DNA of 64,000 nt from Rhodoferax sediminis. Lineage in GTDB: Bacteria; Pseudomonadota; Gammaproteobacteria; Burkholderiales; Burkholderiaceae_C. Below, piece after piece: positions 8,998-18,186 of this stretch (the stretch's first letter is position 1; each line of letters begins with the position of its first letter). The notes beneath the pieces are model-generated. The model did no database searches. It was given only the letters and a program-made list of their open reading frames with translations, and was not told the DNA's origin. The stretch covers positions 3,175,001 to 3,239,000 of the forward strand of contig NZ_CP035503.1 in NCBI RefSeq assembly GCF_006970865.1, given 5' to 3'. A program made the position numbers and the translations under genes.

Positions 8998-10263
8998 ATG
9001 AATAGGCCTTCCCAATTACCACCAAACTTGAACATGAGCTACCTCCCTCTTATACCCAACAGTTATGCAGAAAGCGATCGCACATTGCCAGAGTCGATTC
9101 CTTCTTCAGCAGATCGGATCACGGCAGGCGAAAGTCCGTTTGCCACCAGCGAACTTGCATCATTTCGCGAACGCATGCGCGAATTTGCGCGAACCTGCAT
9201 TGCGCCCTATGCAACGGAGTGGGATGAAGCGGGAACTTTCCCCTTGGACCTCTATCGTCAGGCCGCTCATGCCGGCGTCATCGGTGCTGGCTTCGACCCG
9301 GCGTATGGCGGCACGGGAGGTGACATTCGTCATACGTTGATCGTCAAGGAGGAGCTCGCTCGATTTGGCTCCGGAGGCGTAAGGGTTGGTCTGACGACGC
9401 ACTCGATTGCGTTGCCGCCCTTGCTCGCTTTGGGGAACGAGACACTCAAACGTCGGATCGCACCCGCGGTACTGCGCGGCGAGAAACTAATGGCTTTGGC
9501 GGTCTCCGAGCCGTCAGGCGGCTCCGATGTTGCAGGCATCCAGACGCACGCTGTGGAAGACGGGGATCACTTCGTGGTGAATGGCCGAAAGCTCTTCATC
9601 TCGACGGGGATTCGTGCCGACTACTACACCCTGGCGGTGCGCACTGGCGGCCCGGGGAAGGCGGGTCTTTCGCTGCTTCTAGTAGAGCGCGGTACGCCGG
9701 GCTTCCTTCAGCACCCGTTGAAAAAAATGGGCTGGTGGTCCTCCGACACGGCCGAACTGGTATTCGACAATTGCCGCGTTCCGCGCAGCAATCTGATCGG
9801 CGAGGAAGGCCAGGGCTTTGTTGGCTTGATGAAGAACTTCAATCAGGAACGTCTCGGCAACACGGCGATCGTGCTCGGCGCGTCCAAGGCTTGCTACGAC
9901 GAAGCGGTGCACTGGGCGCGTAATCGGCTGGTGTTTGGCGAAGCTTTGATAGGCAAGCAGGTCACGCGGCACAAGTTGGTAGATATGGCAACCCAAATCC
10001 AGGCGGTGGACACACAACTCTCACTGCTCGCATGGCGCTTTAGCCGTGGGCAAGCCGATGCCGCCCAGATTGCCATGACCAAGAATATCGCCACCGAAAC
10101 CTACGAGCGCTGCGCTAACGAGGCGGTCCAAATCCACGGAGGTCACGGTGTTCTGAGGCACAACCGTGTGGACCGGCTATTTCGCGAATCCAAGATGCTG
10201 TCGATTGGCGGTGGTGCAGCGGAGATCCTCAAGGACCTTGCAGCGCGTCAGCTCGGCCTTTGA
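8998..10263 (+). CDS. Acyl-CoA dehydrogenase
   Basis: A 421-residue FAD enzyme with the full family layout: N-terminal helical domain to about residue 155, the segments LAVSEPSGGSDVAG and GRKLFISTGIRADYYT of the middle domain, and a C-terminal helical domain ending IHGGHGVLRHNRVDRLFRES. The usual YEGT catalytic site near the C-terminus is replaced by SIGGGAAEIL. A Glu is instead available in NFNQERLGNT, matching the isovaleryl/long-chain type in which the base sits in helix G. The sequence SIGGGA is common in citronellyl-CoA-type dehydrogenases, so a branched or terpenoid acyl substrate is a reasonable guess. It starts five bases after the Bug gene; an ATG at 9034 is an alternative start. Confidence 0.88.
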   Translation: MNRPSQLPPNLNMSYLPLIPNSYAESDRTLPESIPSSADRITAGESPFATSELASFRERMREFARTCIAPYATEWDEAGTFPLDLYRQAAHAGVIGAGFDPAYGGTGGDIRHTLIVKEELARFGSGGVRVGLTTHSIALPPLLALGNETLKRRIAPAVLRGEKLMALAVSEPSGGSDVAGIQTHAVEDGDHFVVNGRKLFISTGIRADYYTLAVRTGGPGKAGLSLLLVERGTPGFLQHPLKKMGWWSSDTAELVFDNCRVPRSNLIGEEGQGFVGLMKNFNQERLGNTAIVLGASKACYDEAVHWARNRLVFGEALIGKQVTRHKLVDMATQIQAVDTQLSLLAWRFSRGQADAAQIAMTKNIATETYERCANEAVQIHGGHGVLRHNRVDRLFRESKMLSIGGGAAEILKDLAARQLGL

Positions 10264-10275
10264 CGAGGAGAATCC

Positions 10276-11505
10276 ATGACGCATGCCAGATCAGATCAAC
10301 GCGTAGAACCTCAAGGACCCTTGAAGGGTTTGCGGGTATTGGACATTGCCACCATCATTGCTGCCCCGATGGCCGCGACCTTGCTGGCCGATTATGGAGC
10401 TGACGTCGTCAAGGTCGAGCTTCCGGGCAAAGGGGATGGCATGCGCGACTTTCCTCCATTCAAGGAAGGCAAGAGCTTGTGGTGGAAGGCGGTCAATCGC
10501 AACAAACACTTCATCACGCTGGACCTCCGGCGTTCGGAAGGTGCCGAGCTCCTGTTGAAGCTTCTTCCCGAGTTCGATGTGCTGATCGAGAATTTCCGGC
10601 CCGGAACACTCGATGGCTGGGGCCTGTCGCGCGAATCGCTGTGGCAGGCCAACCCGCGCCTGGTCATTCTTCGAACGACCGGGTTCGGGCAGACCGGCCC
10701 TTATAGTAAACGGCCGGGCTTTGCCCGGGTATTCGAGGCGCTGGGTGGTTTGACGTTCCTCACTGGAGAAGCAGATGGCGAGCCCATGCACCCTGGCTAT
10801 CCGATCGGCGACGCGATCGGCGGCTTGTTCGGGGCGGTAGGTATTCTGGCGGCGCTTTGCAAGCGCGTGCAGACGCCCGACGCGCCCGGAGAGGAAATCG
10901 ACCTCTCTATGACAGAAGCTGTGTTTCGACTTCTCGATTTCTTGCCGATCGAGTATGACCAACTGGGGGTGATCAGATCGCGCGCCGGGAACGCCAACCA
11001 ATACTCCGCGCCCGCAGCCGTCTACCGCACTGCCGATGGACATTACGTGTCCCTTTCGGGCAGTACCAACGCACTCTTTGCGGCGAATTCCAGAGCCATC
11101 GGGCGAGAAGATCTGCTCGACGACCCCCGATTCACAAACAACCCGCTGCGGGTTGCGAATGCAGCGGAGCTGAACGATGTCTTCTCGGCCTGGGTTGGCA
11201 CGCAAGACCTGCAACATGTGCTGGATGCCTTCGAGGCGACACAGGGAACCATTGCTCCGATCCACTCGATCGCGCAGATCGCCCGAGATCCACAGATGGT
11301 GGCTCGCGAGGCCATCGTCGACGTTCCCGACTCTGACTTCGGTTGGGTTCGTCTGCATAACGTAGTCCCCCGTTTCCGCAATGACCCCTGCCTTGTCCGT
11401 TCCGCTGCAGGCGATCTGGGCCAGGACAACGCCGAGATCTACGGTTTGCGCATGGGGATAACGCCGGAGCGTCAGCACGACCTGAGCCATCGAGGCGTGA
11501 TATGA
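10276..11505 (+). CDS. CaiB/BaiF (class III) CoA-transferase
   Basis: An intact 409-residue class III CoA-transferase. Family segments appear in order: LDIATIIAAPMAATLLADYGA, VNRNKHFITLDLR, DVLIENFRPGTLDGWG, RTTGFGQTGPYSKRPGFAR and YPIGDAIGGLFGA. The Asp in the last segment aligns with the nucleophile of formyl-CoA transferase. GAGGAG lies seven bases upstream of the ATG, 12 bases after the dehydrogenase stop. It would move CoA from an acyl-CoA donor to the incoming acid, activating it for the dehydrogenase and crotonase. A decayed paralog sits at 3460-4687. Confidence 0.9.
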   Translation: MTHARSDQRVEPQGPLKGLRVLDIATIIAAPMAATLLADYGADVVKVELPGKGDGMRDFPPFKEGKSLWWKAVNRNKHFITLDLRRSEGAELLLKLLPEFDVLIENFRPGTLDGWGLSRESLWQANPRLVILRTTGFGQTGPYSKRPGFARVFEALGGLTFLTGEADGEPMHPGYPIGDAIGGLFGAVGILAALCKRVQTPDAPGEEIDLSMTEAVFRLLDFLPIEYDQLGVIRSRAGNANQYSAPAAVYRTADGHYVSLSGSTNALFAANSRAIGREDLLDDPRFTNNPLRVANAAELNDVFSAWVGTQDLQHVLDAFEATQGTIAPIHSIAQIARDPQMVAREAIVDVPDSDFGWVRLHNVVPRFRNDPCLVRSAAGDLGQDNAEIYGLRMGITPERQHDLSHRGVI

Positions 11506-11581
11506 AGTTTCATCCTTGGCACGAGCCGCATGCGCGGCTGGGAACAGCGCAAAGCGGCCAGCTATTGCGAAACGCTGAACA

Positions 11582-12247
11582 ATGATCACGCTGCACCATT
11601 GCGTCAGCGCACGTTCGTTCCGACCGCTATGGACCCTGGAAGAGATTGGCGTTCCCTACGAGTTGAAGATGCTGCCGTTCCCGCCTCGCGTCTGCGCTCG
11701 GCCGTTTCTCGATATCAATCCACTCGGCACGGTGCCGGCCTTTTTCGACGGCGCGGTACGCATGACCGAGTCGGTGGCGATTTGTCAGTACCTGGCGGCG
11801 CGTTTTTCGTCCGGTCACCTGGACGTGGCCTTGCATGAACCCGACTTCGGCACCTATCTCAATTACTTGCACTTTGGCGAGGCAACTTTGACATTTCCGC
11901 AGACGCTGATACTGCGCTATGTCCGCTTTGAAGCGCCCGAGCGCCGCCAGCCGCAAGTGGCTGAAGACTACAGCAAGTGGTTCCTTGCCCGGCTGCGTAC
12001 GCTGGAGCCGCTCTTGGCCGAGCAGGAATTTCTGTGCACGCAGCGTTTTACTGCGGCCGACATCTCAGTCGGTTATGCATTACTTCTCGCCCAGCATCTG
12101 GGGCTGCATCAGCGTTTCACTCCATCGGTGCAAGCCTATTGGCAGCGACTGCAAAATCGCCAGGGCTATCAACGCGCGATGGCGGCGCAACGGGGGGCGG
12201 CGAACGCACAGGGCGTGTCCGCCGTACCCGCGCCCGACACGCGCTGA
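11582..12247 (+). CDS. Glutathione S-transferase-like protein
   Basis: A 221-residue two-domain GST. The thioredoxin-like N-terminal domain reads SARSFRPLWTLEEIGVPYEL, then NPLGTVPAFFDG and MTESVAICQYLA (the cis-Pro and the ES glutathione-binding pair). The helical C-terminal domain includes FTAADISVGYALLLA (the N-capping box). It is 76 bases after the CoA-transferase and probably belongs to the same operon. It may detoxify an electrophilic intermediate or act as a glutathione-dependent isomerase; the sequence does not decide this. It is the last gene before the IS/intron region. Confidence 0.85.
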   Translation: MITLHHCVSARSFRPLWTLEEIGVPYELKMLPFPPRVCARPFLDINPLGTVPAFFDGAVRMTESVAICQYLAARFSSGHLDVALHEPDFGTYLNYLHFGEATLTFPQTLILRYVRFEAPERRQPQVAEDYSKWFLARLRTLEPLLAEQEFLCTQRFTAADISVGYALLLAQHLGLHQRFTPSVQAYWQRLQNRQGYQRAMAAQRGAANAQGVSAVPAPDTR

Positions 12248-12340
12248 GCACTGCACCACTGTATAGACATGAGACATGGGAAACACATGTGCAGGGAAAT
12301 GAGAAACACCTTTGGGTCTCAGTCGTCGGGCCTGCTAAAT

Positions 12341-12907
12341 TCATCCACGCGCCCACCCGAGTTGCGAAGTGACGCGATGTCCTTGAAATGCAGACACCTT
12401 CGGCGATTGAGCGAGCGCAGCAAGCAACGCCAGCAGGCGCAATAAAAGGCCCTTGAGCCCCAGGCGCACGATCGCGCGCAGCAGCCAGCGGATGTTGTAG
12501 CCCGCCGCGCACAGCACCGCATGCAGCGCGTCGCCCGTTGGTCCCCGCAGCCAGCACCGATCCATCCCGTTGTCGTGCTTCAGGTGCCCGATCGCCGGCT
12601 CCACTGCCTGGCGTCGCTTGAGCCAGCGGCGCTGCGGCTCAGTCAGGCTTTTGAACCTACCCCGGTGAATAATCTGCACGCCCGGGTTGGCCGCATCCAC
12701 GCCCCGAAACCCCAGGTCCACCACCACCTGCCTGGGCTTGGTGCCCGTGTCCTGTGTCAGGATCGTCACCTGCTCGAGTTGCTCGGCCAGGGTGTGGCCG
12801 TCGTACGGATTGCCCGTAAAGCTGCGCGCACCCACCATCAGGCCCTGCTTGTGGGTGATCGCCAGACTCACCTTGACGCCGAACTCGTAGGGCTTGCGGG
12901 CCTTGCC
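12341..12907 (-). pseudogene. IS5-family transposase, 3' exon (C-terminal half)
   Basis: The C-terminal half of a DDE transposase, beginning GKARKPYEFGVKVSLAITH and ending near 12341. It holds the second Asp (VVVDLGFRGVD) and the catalytic Glu (QAVEPAIGHLKHDNGMD). It is separated from its N-terminal half at 15116-15840 by a group II intron. After splicing, IGK from the first exon joins GKARKPYEF with no change of frame. The frameshift in the other exon and its missing start mean the transposase is dead even if the intron splices. Terminal inverted repeats were not identified. Confidence 0.8.
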
Positions 12908-12948
12908 GTCGGGTAAGGACCCGCCGTTACCGGCAGGCCCTCCCCTCA

Positions 12949-12982
12949 GAACCGTGCGTGCGAGTTTCCCAGCACACGGCTC
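12949..12982 (-). ncRNA. Group II intron domain V
   Basis: A 34-nt hairpin on the minus strand. It opens GAGCCGTGTG, has a GAAA-type loop in TGGGAAACT, and closes GCACGCACGGTTC. The AGC catalytic triad and the two-base bulge pattern match domain V, the ribozyme active site. Confidence 0.9.
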
Positions 12983-13028
12983 AAGCCTTCCAGCAGCCCA
13001 TGTGAGGACCGGGCAACACGACACAGAG

Positions 13029-14504
13029 TCAGCAGGCATATTTCCGGCGATTGAAGTAGTCAGCCCACCTTGGGTCAAATGGGTTCGCATCGCCGCGTAT
13101 CTTCGTGTGGCGTTTGATGGGGATTGTCATTGCGCGAAACAGAACCGGCGCGTAAGCCAGTCCTGCCTCCCTGGGGTCGGCAGCAAAGATCCAGTCGCGG
13201 ACGCCATGTTGGTGGAAGTACCGCGCTTTCACCCAATGAAGGCTCTTCTTTGGATGTCGGCGTTTGGCCCACCGCCGCAGCAGTGCCCATACGTTGTGAT
13301 CGATGTGTGCAAACGTTGACTTGGCGACCACGTGCCGATGGTACATGGCCCAACCACGAATGATCGGGTTGAGTGTCATGATCACCTGCGACTGGGTGGC
13401 AGCTTTGTTCTTTCGCAGCGTATCCCTTACCTTTGTGAGGAGTGATGCCACGCTTTTACGGGCCGGCTTGATCAGAAGCTTGGCCTTGTACTTTCGCACG
13501 TTCTGCCCAAGGAAATCGAATCCCATCAAGATGTGCGTGACCCGCGTCTTCTCGGGTGCCAGTTGCAACCCGCGCTCGCCGAGGAATTTCTCCACGGCGG
13601 GCATGACGTGCTGTTCCAGCATATCCTTTGACGCGCATGTCACCACGAAGTCGTCGGCGTAGCGAACGACATGAACCTTGGCCGGTTGGCGGGCATTGCG
13701 CGTTGGCCCAATGGCCCTATGCACAGCAGCCTCCAGGCCATCCAATACCATGTTCGCCAAGACAGGGGAGATGATCCCGCCTTGAGGTGTTCCGGCTGTG
13801 GTGGGGAATAAACTCCCTTTGTCTACGTATCCGGCTCGCAGCCACTTGCGCAGCACCGATACATCCATTGGAATGTTCTCCAACAGCCAGTCGTGACTGA
13901 TGTTGTCGAAACAGCCCCGGATGTCGCCTTCAAGCACCCACTGGGCGGAAGTCCGCTTGGCGAGTGCACAAAAGCATTGCTCAATGGCGTCAGCAGTCGA
14001 ACGGCCTTGCCGAAACCCATAAGAGTTCGGATCGGCTGTTGTTTCCGCGACGGGGGCGAGCGCCATGCTCCATAGCGCCTGCATGGCCCGATCGTGCATT
14101 GTGGGGATGCCCAAGGGGCGCATCTTTCCGCTGCCTTTCGGGATGTACACGCGCCGCAGTGGCAATGGTTGGTAGCCCCTGTGCACCAGCGACTGCGCGG
14201 CTTTCAACTTGGACATGGGTGTCGCCCACACCCTGCCGTCCACACCTGCCGTTTTCTTACCTGCGTTCTCTGTCACTCGTTTCACGGCAAGTAGCTTGCC
14301 GCTGCCCGAGCGGGTCAGCAGATGTTGCAAGGCCCGGGCCTTGTTCCATCTGCCGGCCTGTGTTGCCTTGGCAATACGCGCCTGGAGCCGCGTGACCCCG
14401 TCGACGACATGATCCCAGTTGATCTGGTTCCATATCGCATCCGAAGCCGGAGGCGCACCAGTGCTTGCCACCGAGGCTCTCGCCCCGGATGCCAGCACCG
14501 TCAT
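13029..14504 (-). CDS. ltrA: Group II intron reverse transcriptase/maturase
   Basis: A 491-residue intron-encoded protein. The reverse transcriptase domain covers about residues 60-340, with PKGSGKMRPLGIPT, GFRQGRSTADAI, FDNISHDWLL, GTPQGGIISPVLAN and the active-site VRYADDFVV. The maturase (X) domain follows (IIRGWAMYHRHVVAKSTF). The C-terminus ends KIRGDANPFDPRWADYF, a partial endonuclease-like tail without the full set of HNH Cys pairs. The start at 14504 has AGGAGGAAGG just upstream; a longer frame to 14639 lacks RT character. It binds the intron RNA, helps splicing and copies it into new sites. Confidence 0.93.
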   Translation of the reverse strand: MTVLASGARASVASTGAPPASDAIWNQINWDHVVDGVTRLQARIAKATQAGRWNKARALQHLLTRSGSGKLLAVKRVTENAGKKTAGVDGRVWATPMSKLKAAQSLVHRGYQPLPLRRVYIPKGSGKMRPLGIPTMHDRAMQALWSMALAPVAETTADPNSYGFRQGRSTADAIEQCFCALAKRTSAQWVLEGDIRGCFDNISHDWLLENIPMDVSVLRKWLRAGYVDKGSLFPTTAGTPQGGIISPVLANMVLDGLEAAVHRAIGPTRNARQPAKVHVVRYADDFVVTCASKDMLEQHVMPAVEKFLGERGLQLAPEKTRVTHILMGFDFLGQNVRKYKAKLLIKPARKSVASLLTKVRDTLRKNKAATQSQVIMTLNPIIRGWAMYHRHVVAKSTFAHIDHNVWALLRRWAKRRHPKKSLHWVKARYFHQHGVRDWIFAADPREAGLAYAPVLFRAMTIPIKRHTKIRGDANPFDPRWADYFNRRKYAC

Positions 14505-15115
14505 CTGCCTTCCTCCTGTTCGCAGTTGATCAGACTCTCTTGCCATGGAAGACCTCGCGGAAGTCTGCTCGCTTTCGCGCCGGGTGATGTCGCAACCCGT
14601 ATCCGCCCGATTACAGGGCGACCTTCGCTTTCTCCGCATTCCTTTACCCGCTGCGCCAACAGTCTTCCTTGCGGTTGACCTGCCGTGTCCGGCGGCGCGT
14701 CGGGCTTGCCGTGTTCCGCATACATAACAACGAGTGGGGTAGGTCCTGCCTGTACACCGGTGGTCATTGAGTCCGTGTGCTCTCTAACAAAAAGGAGAGC
14801 AACCGACCACGTACCGTTTTGGTTCAAGCCTGTCAGCGTCTTTGGCTTGTTATGCATAACGATGCTTGCAGCAGTTCACATGTGTTGACCATTTCACTCA
14901 GCCTGGCATCCCATCCGCAGTGACGTTGGCAGATGACGCCCCCTTCCTCGCGGAAGCAGACGCGGCCCGAAGGCCCGACACGTTGTCCCCGTGGCTTCAC
15001 ACGCCGTCGTTACCAACAACGCATGCACAGGTAGGCTACGGCCGACGGAACGACCGGTTTCCTCTCCAGCCTTGTGGGCGGGGGAAACAATTACGTATGC
15101 GACTTCACGTCGCAC

Positions 15116-15840
15116 CTTGCCGATGCACTCCACCTCGGGGGCGTGCAGGGCATAGAGCTTGTTCTTGTCGTGGCGCTGCTGGGTGCGAGTGCGCTCGGCG
15201 CGCCCCATCAATTCGCGCAGACTGTTCAAAGCGAACGCCGATGCATCGACTGCCTGATCCATTTTGCGCTCGACCTCGCGCAGCACCACGCCCAGCACCG
15301 TGCGCTGGCGCTTGAGCACGCGCTGAAGGCGCTTGAACTGTTTGGCATGGGCGAGCCACCGGCCTTGCGGCGCAAGGTCTTGCCCTCGCGCGCGAAGGTC
15401 TGCTTCAGGGCGATGCCCGCGCGCTGGGCGGCCGTGACCACCTTGTGGCGCGCGATCTCCAGCAGGCGGGAGTCCACCGGGTGGGCAATCGCCTTCTCCT
15501 GCACGGTGGTGTCCACGATCAGGCGCTCGAACTCGGCCGGCTTGATGGCCTTGGAGGCAACGGCGGTGTCGATGGTGGCCTTGAGGAGTTCTTCGACGCC
15601 GGCCTCGCCGATGGCCGCGCGAAAGCGCCCGATCTGCGTGGCGTCGCACGGCAGGCGCGGCTCGTAGAAGGTCATGCCGCTGAAGTGCTGCCACACGACG
15701 TTCTCGGCCCAGCGCTGCACCAGTTCTTCATCCCTGAGCTTGTAGGCGTGCTTGAGGTACAGCAGGCTGGCCATGAGGCGGATCGGAAGGCGCGGGCGGC
15801 CGGCTGCGGCGACACCGGCGTCATCCGCACGACTTGAAGC
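15116..15840 (-). pseudogene. IS5-family transposase, 5' exon (N-terminal half, truncated and frameshifted)
   Basis: The N-terminal half of the same transposase: RPRLPIRLMASLLYLKH, LPCDATQIGRFR, then IVDTTVQEKAIAHPVDSRL with the first catalytic Asp. Near 15350 the frame changes by one base (RRKAGG to AHAKQFKRLQR), and reading continues to APEVECIGK at the intron edge. Upstream the gene has no start: its 5' end is cut at about 15840, directly beside the 3' end of the integrase gene at 15845. That junction may be the border of the island. Confidence 0.8.
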
Positions 15841-15844
15841 GGCC

Positions 15845-17083
15845 TCATGAAACGACTTCCTCCGCGCTTCCGATTGGCGTCTTCGGCTTGACTCCAGGGG
15901 TTGAACACCACGTTGCCCAATCCTGCATCAACTGGCGACGACGCTCGAAGAGGTCGCTTCGCCTGTAAGCATTCTCGACTGCGGTCCCCACAGTATGCGC
16001 CAAAGAAAGCTCGGCCATTTCGCTCGGGTAGTCTGTGCATTCCGCAGCCCAGTCTCGAAACGTCGAGCGAAACCCGTGGACCGTGAGATCATCGCGCTTC
16101 ATCCGCCGCAACACCATGAGCATCGCCATATTGGATATCGATTTTCCCTGCTTGGCCCCAGGAAATACGAATGTGGGATCTTGACCAACCTGCTGTTTCA
16201 GCAATGCCACCGTCGCCGCAACCAGAGGAATCCTGTGCGGCCTGCTCGCCTTCATCCTCTCCGGCGGAATAGTCCACTGCCGATTCTCCAGATCCACTTC
16301 GTGCCACAGTGCACCTAGCACCTCGCCTGTCCGGCAAGCAGTGAGAATCGTGAACTCCAGTGCCCGCGCTCCCACTCCTTTCTCAGCCTTTACGGCCTTG
16401 AAGAAGTCGCCAATCTCGGCAAAAGGCAAAGCCGGATGATGCTGAACCTTCTTAAGCTTCGACGGCTTGGACAGCAGTTCCTCCAAGTGCCCGTTCCAGC
16501 GCGCCGGGTTGTCACCTTCGCGGTATCCACGGGTGGTCGCCCACGAAAGAACGCGCTCTATCCTCTCTCGAATACGCGAAGCCGTTTCTGTTTTCGTCTT
16601 CCAGATCGGCTCCAAGGCCTTTAACACAAGTGGCGTGTCGATCCTGCGCGCATGGATGGCGCCAAAGTGCGGGGATACATGCATTTTCAATGAGTTTTCC
16701 CATTGCTGCCGGTGCTTGGGGTTCTTCCATTCGGCCTCGCGACTTGCGATATACAGCCGGACGCAAGTGTCGAAATCCAGGTTGCTCGCTTGCTCCGCCT
16801 TGTTCGAAGCAACCGCTTCATGTCGCTTCGCAAGAGGGTCAATGCCTTCGATCAAACTGGCCCGCGCCACGCGCGCCTTCTCCCGGGCGTCCGCAAGGCT
16901 CACCGTGTGCAGCGGCCCCAAACCCATGAGCCGCTCTTTCCCATCGCGCTCGAATCGAAAGACCCAGCTCTTCACACCGGTCTTGGTAATTTGTAAACAA
17001 AGTCCCTTGCCATCTCCGTATCTCCCAGGCTTGGAGAGACGGGCAACCTTAAGGGCCGTCAATTTTTCAATTCCGCCAGCCAT
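15845..17083 (-). CDS. P4-type tyrosine integrase
   Basis: A 412-residue integrase of the P4/DUF4102 type. The N-terminal arm-binding part (GRYGDGKGLCLQITKTG, SWVFRFERDGKERLMGLG) is followed by a core-binding domain and the catalytic domain. The catalytic set is complete: Arg in TACRTGEVLGAL, HGFRSTFRDW, the His in LSLAHTVG, and the Tyr in ENAYRRSDLF. Such enzymes integrate and excise genomic islands and ICEs, usually at tRNA genes. No tRNA or attachment site could be identified next to it; the gene abuts the truncated transposase. It ends the minus-strand block that starts with the ParM-like gene. Confidence 0.93.
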   Translation of the reverse strand: MAGGIEKLTALKVARLSKPGRYGDGKGLCLQITKTGVKSWVFRFERDGKERLMGLGPLHTVSLADAREKARVARASLIEGIDPLAKRHEAVASNKAEQASNLDFDTCVRLYIASREAEWKNPKHRQQWENSLKMHVSPHFGAIHARRIDTPLVLKALEPIWKTKTETASRIRERIERVLSWATTRGYREGDNPARWNGHLEELLSKPSKLKKVQHHPALPFAEIGDFFKAVKAEKGVGARALEFTILTACRTGEVLGALWHEVDLENRQWTIPPERMKASRPHRIPLVAATVALLKQQVGQDPTFVFPGAKQGKSISNMAMLMVLRRMKRDDLTVHGFRSTFRDWAAECTDYPSEMAELSLAHTVGTAVENAYRRSDLFERRRQLMQDWATWCSTPGVKPKTPIGSAEEVVS

Positions 17084-17262
17084 TTCCCACCTCCATTTTC
17101 ATTCGTTAATTCCCAAGGATTTGCCTTGGATCTATCTATGAGAACACTCAAAATATCGGCTGCAACCCCATGTTTGGCAGATGCAGGCAACCGGCTTATG
17201 GAAACGACGCCCGCCCATGCGCGCCGATCACCGTCGCTCGAATTTGGGTACCCCAGGCGAGG
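17084..17262. other. Gap upstream of the integrase
   Basis: It contains a short hairpin around CCAAGGATTTGCCTTGG near 17118-17134, seventeen to twenty codons upstream of the integrase. It could be a recombination-site arm or the end of the previous transcript. No gene is visible. Confidence 0.3.
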
Positions 17263-17811
17263 TCAACCATCGCATTGCGATCTGAATGCACATGTGCGGC
17301 ACATCTTTCGGGACTCGGGGTACCTTGGCGCAACCCGTCCCGCAAGAATTTCCTCACGCCGCTGGACCACAATGAGTACCTGTTCATCGGACATCAGCTC
17401 GACACGATGCGCCGTCTGCGGGGCGTACTTGCCCGGTGCTTTGACCACGACATACCCGTGAGACGCCACGGCCTGTCGCGCCTGGCTTTCAACCGCCATC
17501 CTCTGCACCGAAAGCTGGATCACATCAGACAGGAAAGGCCTGTTTATCCACCGGCTCTTAAATTCCACCAGCACGACCAGATCTGAAGGCATCTGATATG
17601 CCCGATCGAGCTTGGCAACCAGTCCGACGGGTTTGGACACACAAAACAGTCTCTCCATGTGCACCAGCTTCGCGTCTGACAGCTCTTCCGGCCTGGATGC
17701 GCGCTCCGCTTCGACAGCCATGGACACCGGCGAGCGTCGGTGCACCAGTGCCACAACGGTGCACAGGCCAAGGACAGCGGTGCCAAAGGTCACCCAGGCA
17801 GGCATCGTCAT
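17263..17811 (-). CDS. Membrane-anchored Dna2/Cas4-like PD-(D/E)XK nuclease
   Basis: A 182-residue protein. An N-terminal membrane helix (VTFGTAVLGLCTVVALV, residues 6-23) precedes a nuclease-like core. PSDLVVLVEFKSRW gives the D...ExK triad of PD-(D/E)XK enzymes, VQRMAVESQARQAV resembles the QxxxY region, and the C-terminus carries a Cys cluster (MCRTCAFRSQC) with another Cys upstream (LFCVSKPVG). That pattern fits the iron-sulfur cluster of Cas4/Dna2. Its ATG overlaps the stop of the gene before it as ATGA. No other cas genes or repeats are present, so a role in island DNA processing is more likely than CRISPR adaptation. Function is inferred. Confidence 0.65.
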   Translation of the reverse strand: MTMPAWVTFGTAVLGLCTVVALVHRRSPVSMAVEAERASRPEELSDAKLVHMERLFCVSKPVGLVAKLDRAYQMPSDLVVLVEFKSRWINRPFLSDVIQLSVQRMAVESQARQAVASHGYVVVKAPGKYAPQTAHRVELMSDEQVLIVVQRREEILAGRVAPRYPESRKMCRTCAFRSQCDG

Positions 17812-18179
17812 TTGTCACCTCTGTGCGGACTGGTCCACCTTTGAACACTCCGCGCCAAAGTGACCACGACGAGATGAATAAGGCGCTGAAGTACAGACCA
17901 GCGGCTCGACATCCGCGTCAGCCAAAATTCGCCGAACAAGCAAGTGGCAACAAAGCATGGCACTCTTCGCACACAGTGGACAGACGTTGCCGCCAGTCCC
18001 TGCCTGTAGAACTGTTCGTGTTCGACCAGTCCTCGGCGCCTGTCCTTCTCTTGCTTGAGCGACCGGCGACTTCCGTAAAGATGCTCGAACGCCGCCAGCC
18101 GCTCGCACTTTCCCATTTGGGCAAGCTCCGACGCACTGACCCATTGGCTGCCTGATCCCGGATGCCTGTGTTTCTTCAT
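17808..18179 (-). CDS. Small membrane protein with Cas4-like N-terminal motif
   Basis: A 123-residue protein of unknown function. Residues 10-55 (SASELAQMGKCERLAAFEHL, then RRGLVEHEQFYRQG) resemble the first conserved block of Dna2/Cas4 nucleases, where a Cys is followed by aromatic residues and a G...H signature. A hydrophobic segment follows (LIHLVVVTLA). The catalytic core would then lie in the next protein (17263-17811), translated from an overlapping ATGA. The two may be the halves of a split nuclease. GAGGTG lies upstream of the ATG, seven bases after the previous stop. Confidence 0.6.
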   Translation of the reverse strand: MKKHRHPGSGSQWVSASELAQMGKCERLAAFEHLYGSRRSLKQEKDRRRGLVEHEQFYRQGLAATSVHCVRRVPCFVATCLFGEFWLTRMSSRWSVLQRLIHLVVVTLARSVQRWTSPHRGDK

Positions 18180-18186
18180 AGGCACC

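Larger units (their letters stand above)
12908..15115 (-). mobile_element. Complete group II intron inserted in the IS5-family transposase
   Basis: On the minus strand the intron starts with the group II consensus GTGCGAC (15109-15115) and ends with AC at 12908. Both edges are fixed by the transposase frame (exon GGCAAG, then GGCAAGGCC). The last 110 bases hold domain V and a domain VI hairpin with an unpaired A seven bases from the 3' end, the expected lariat branch point. A reverse transcriptase/maturase is encoded inside (13029-14504), leaving about 610 bases for domains I-III. All parts needed for self-splicing and retrohoming are visible. Length is 2208 bases. Confidence 0.92.

Noticed and set aside
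10291..11589. 432-codon open frame antisense to the intact CoA-transferase
   Set aside because: It is exactly antisense to a well-supported gene and has no recognisable domain.
15841..17160. tRNA gene or attachment site next to the P4-type integrase
   Set aside because: I found no cloverleaf or matching direct repeats beside the integrase; the island border stays undefined.
17263..17811. CRISPR-Cas adaptation locus
   Set aside because: Only a Cas4-like protein is present. No cas1, cas2 or repeat array was found on either strand of the window.
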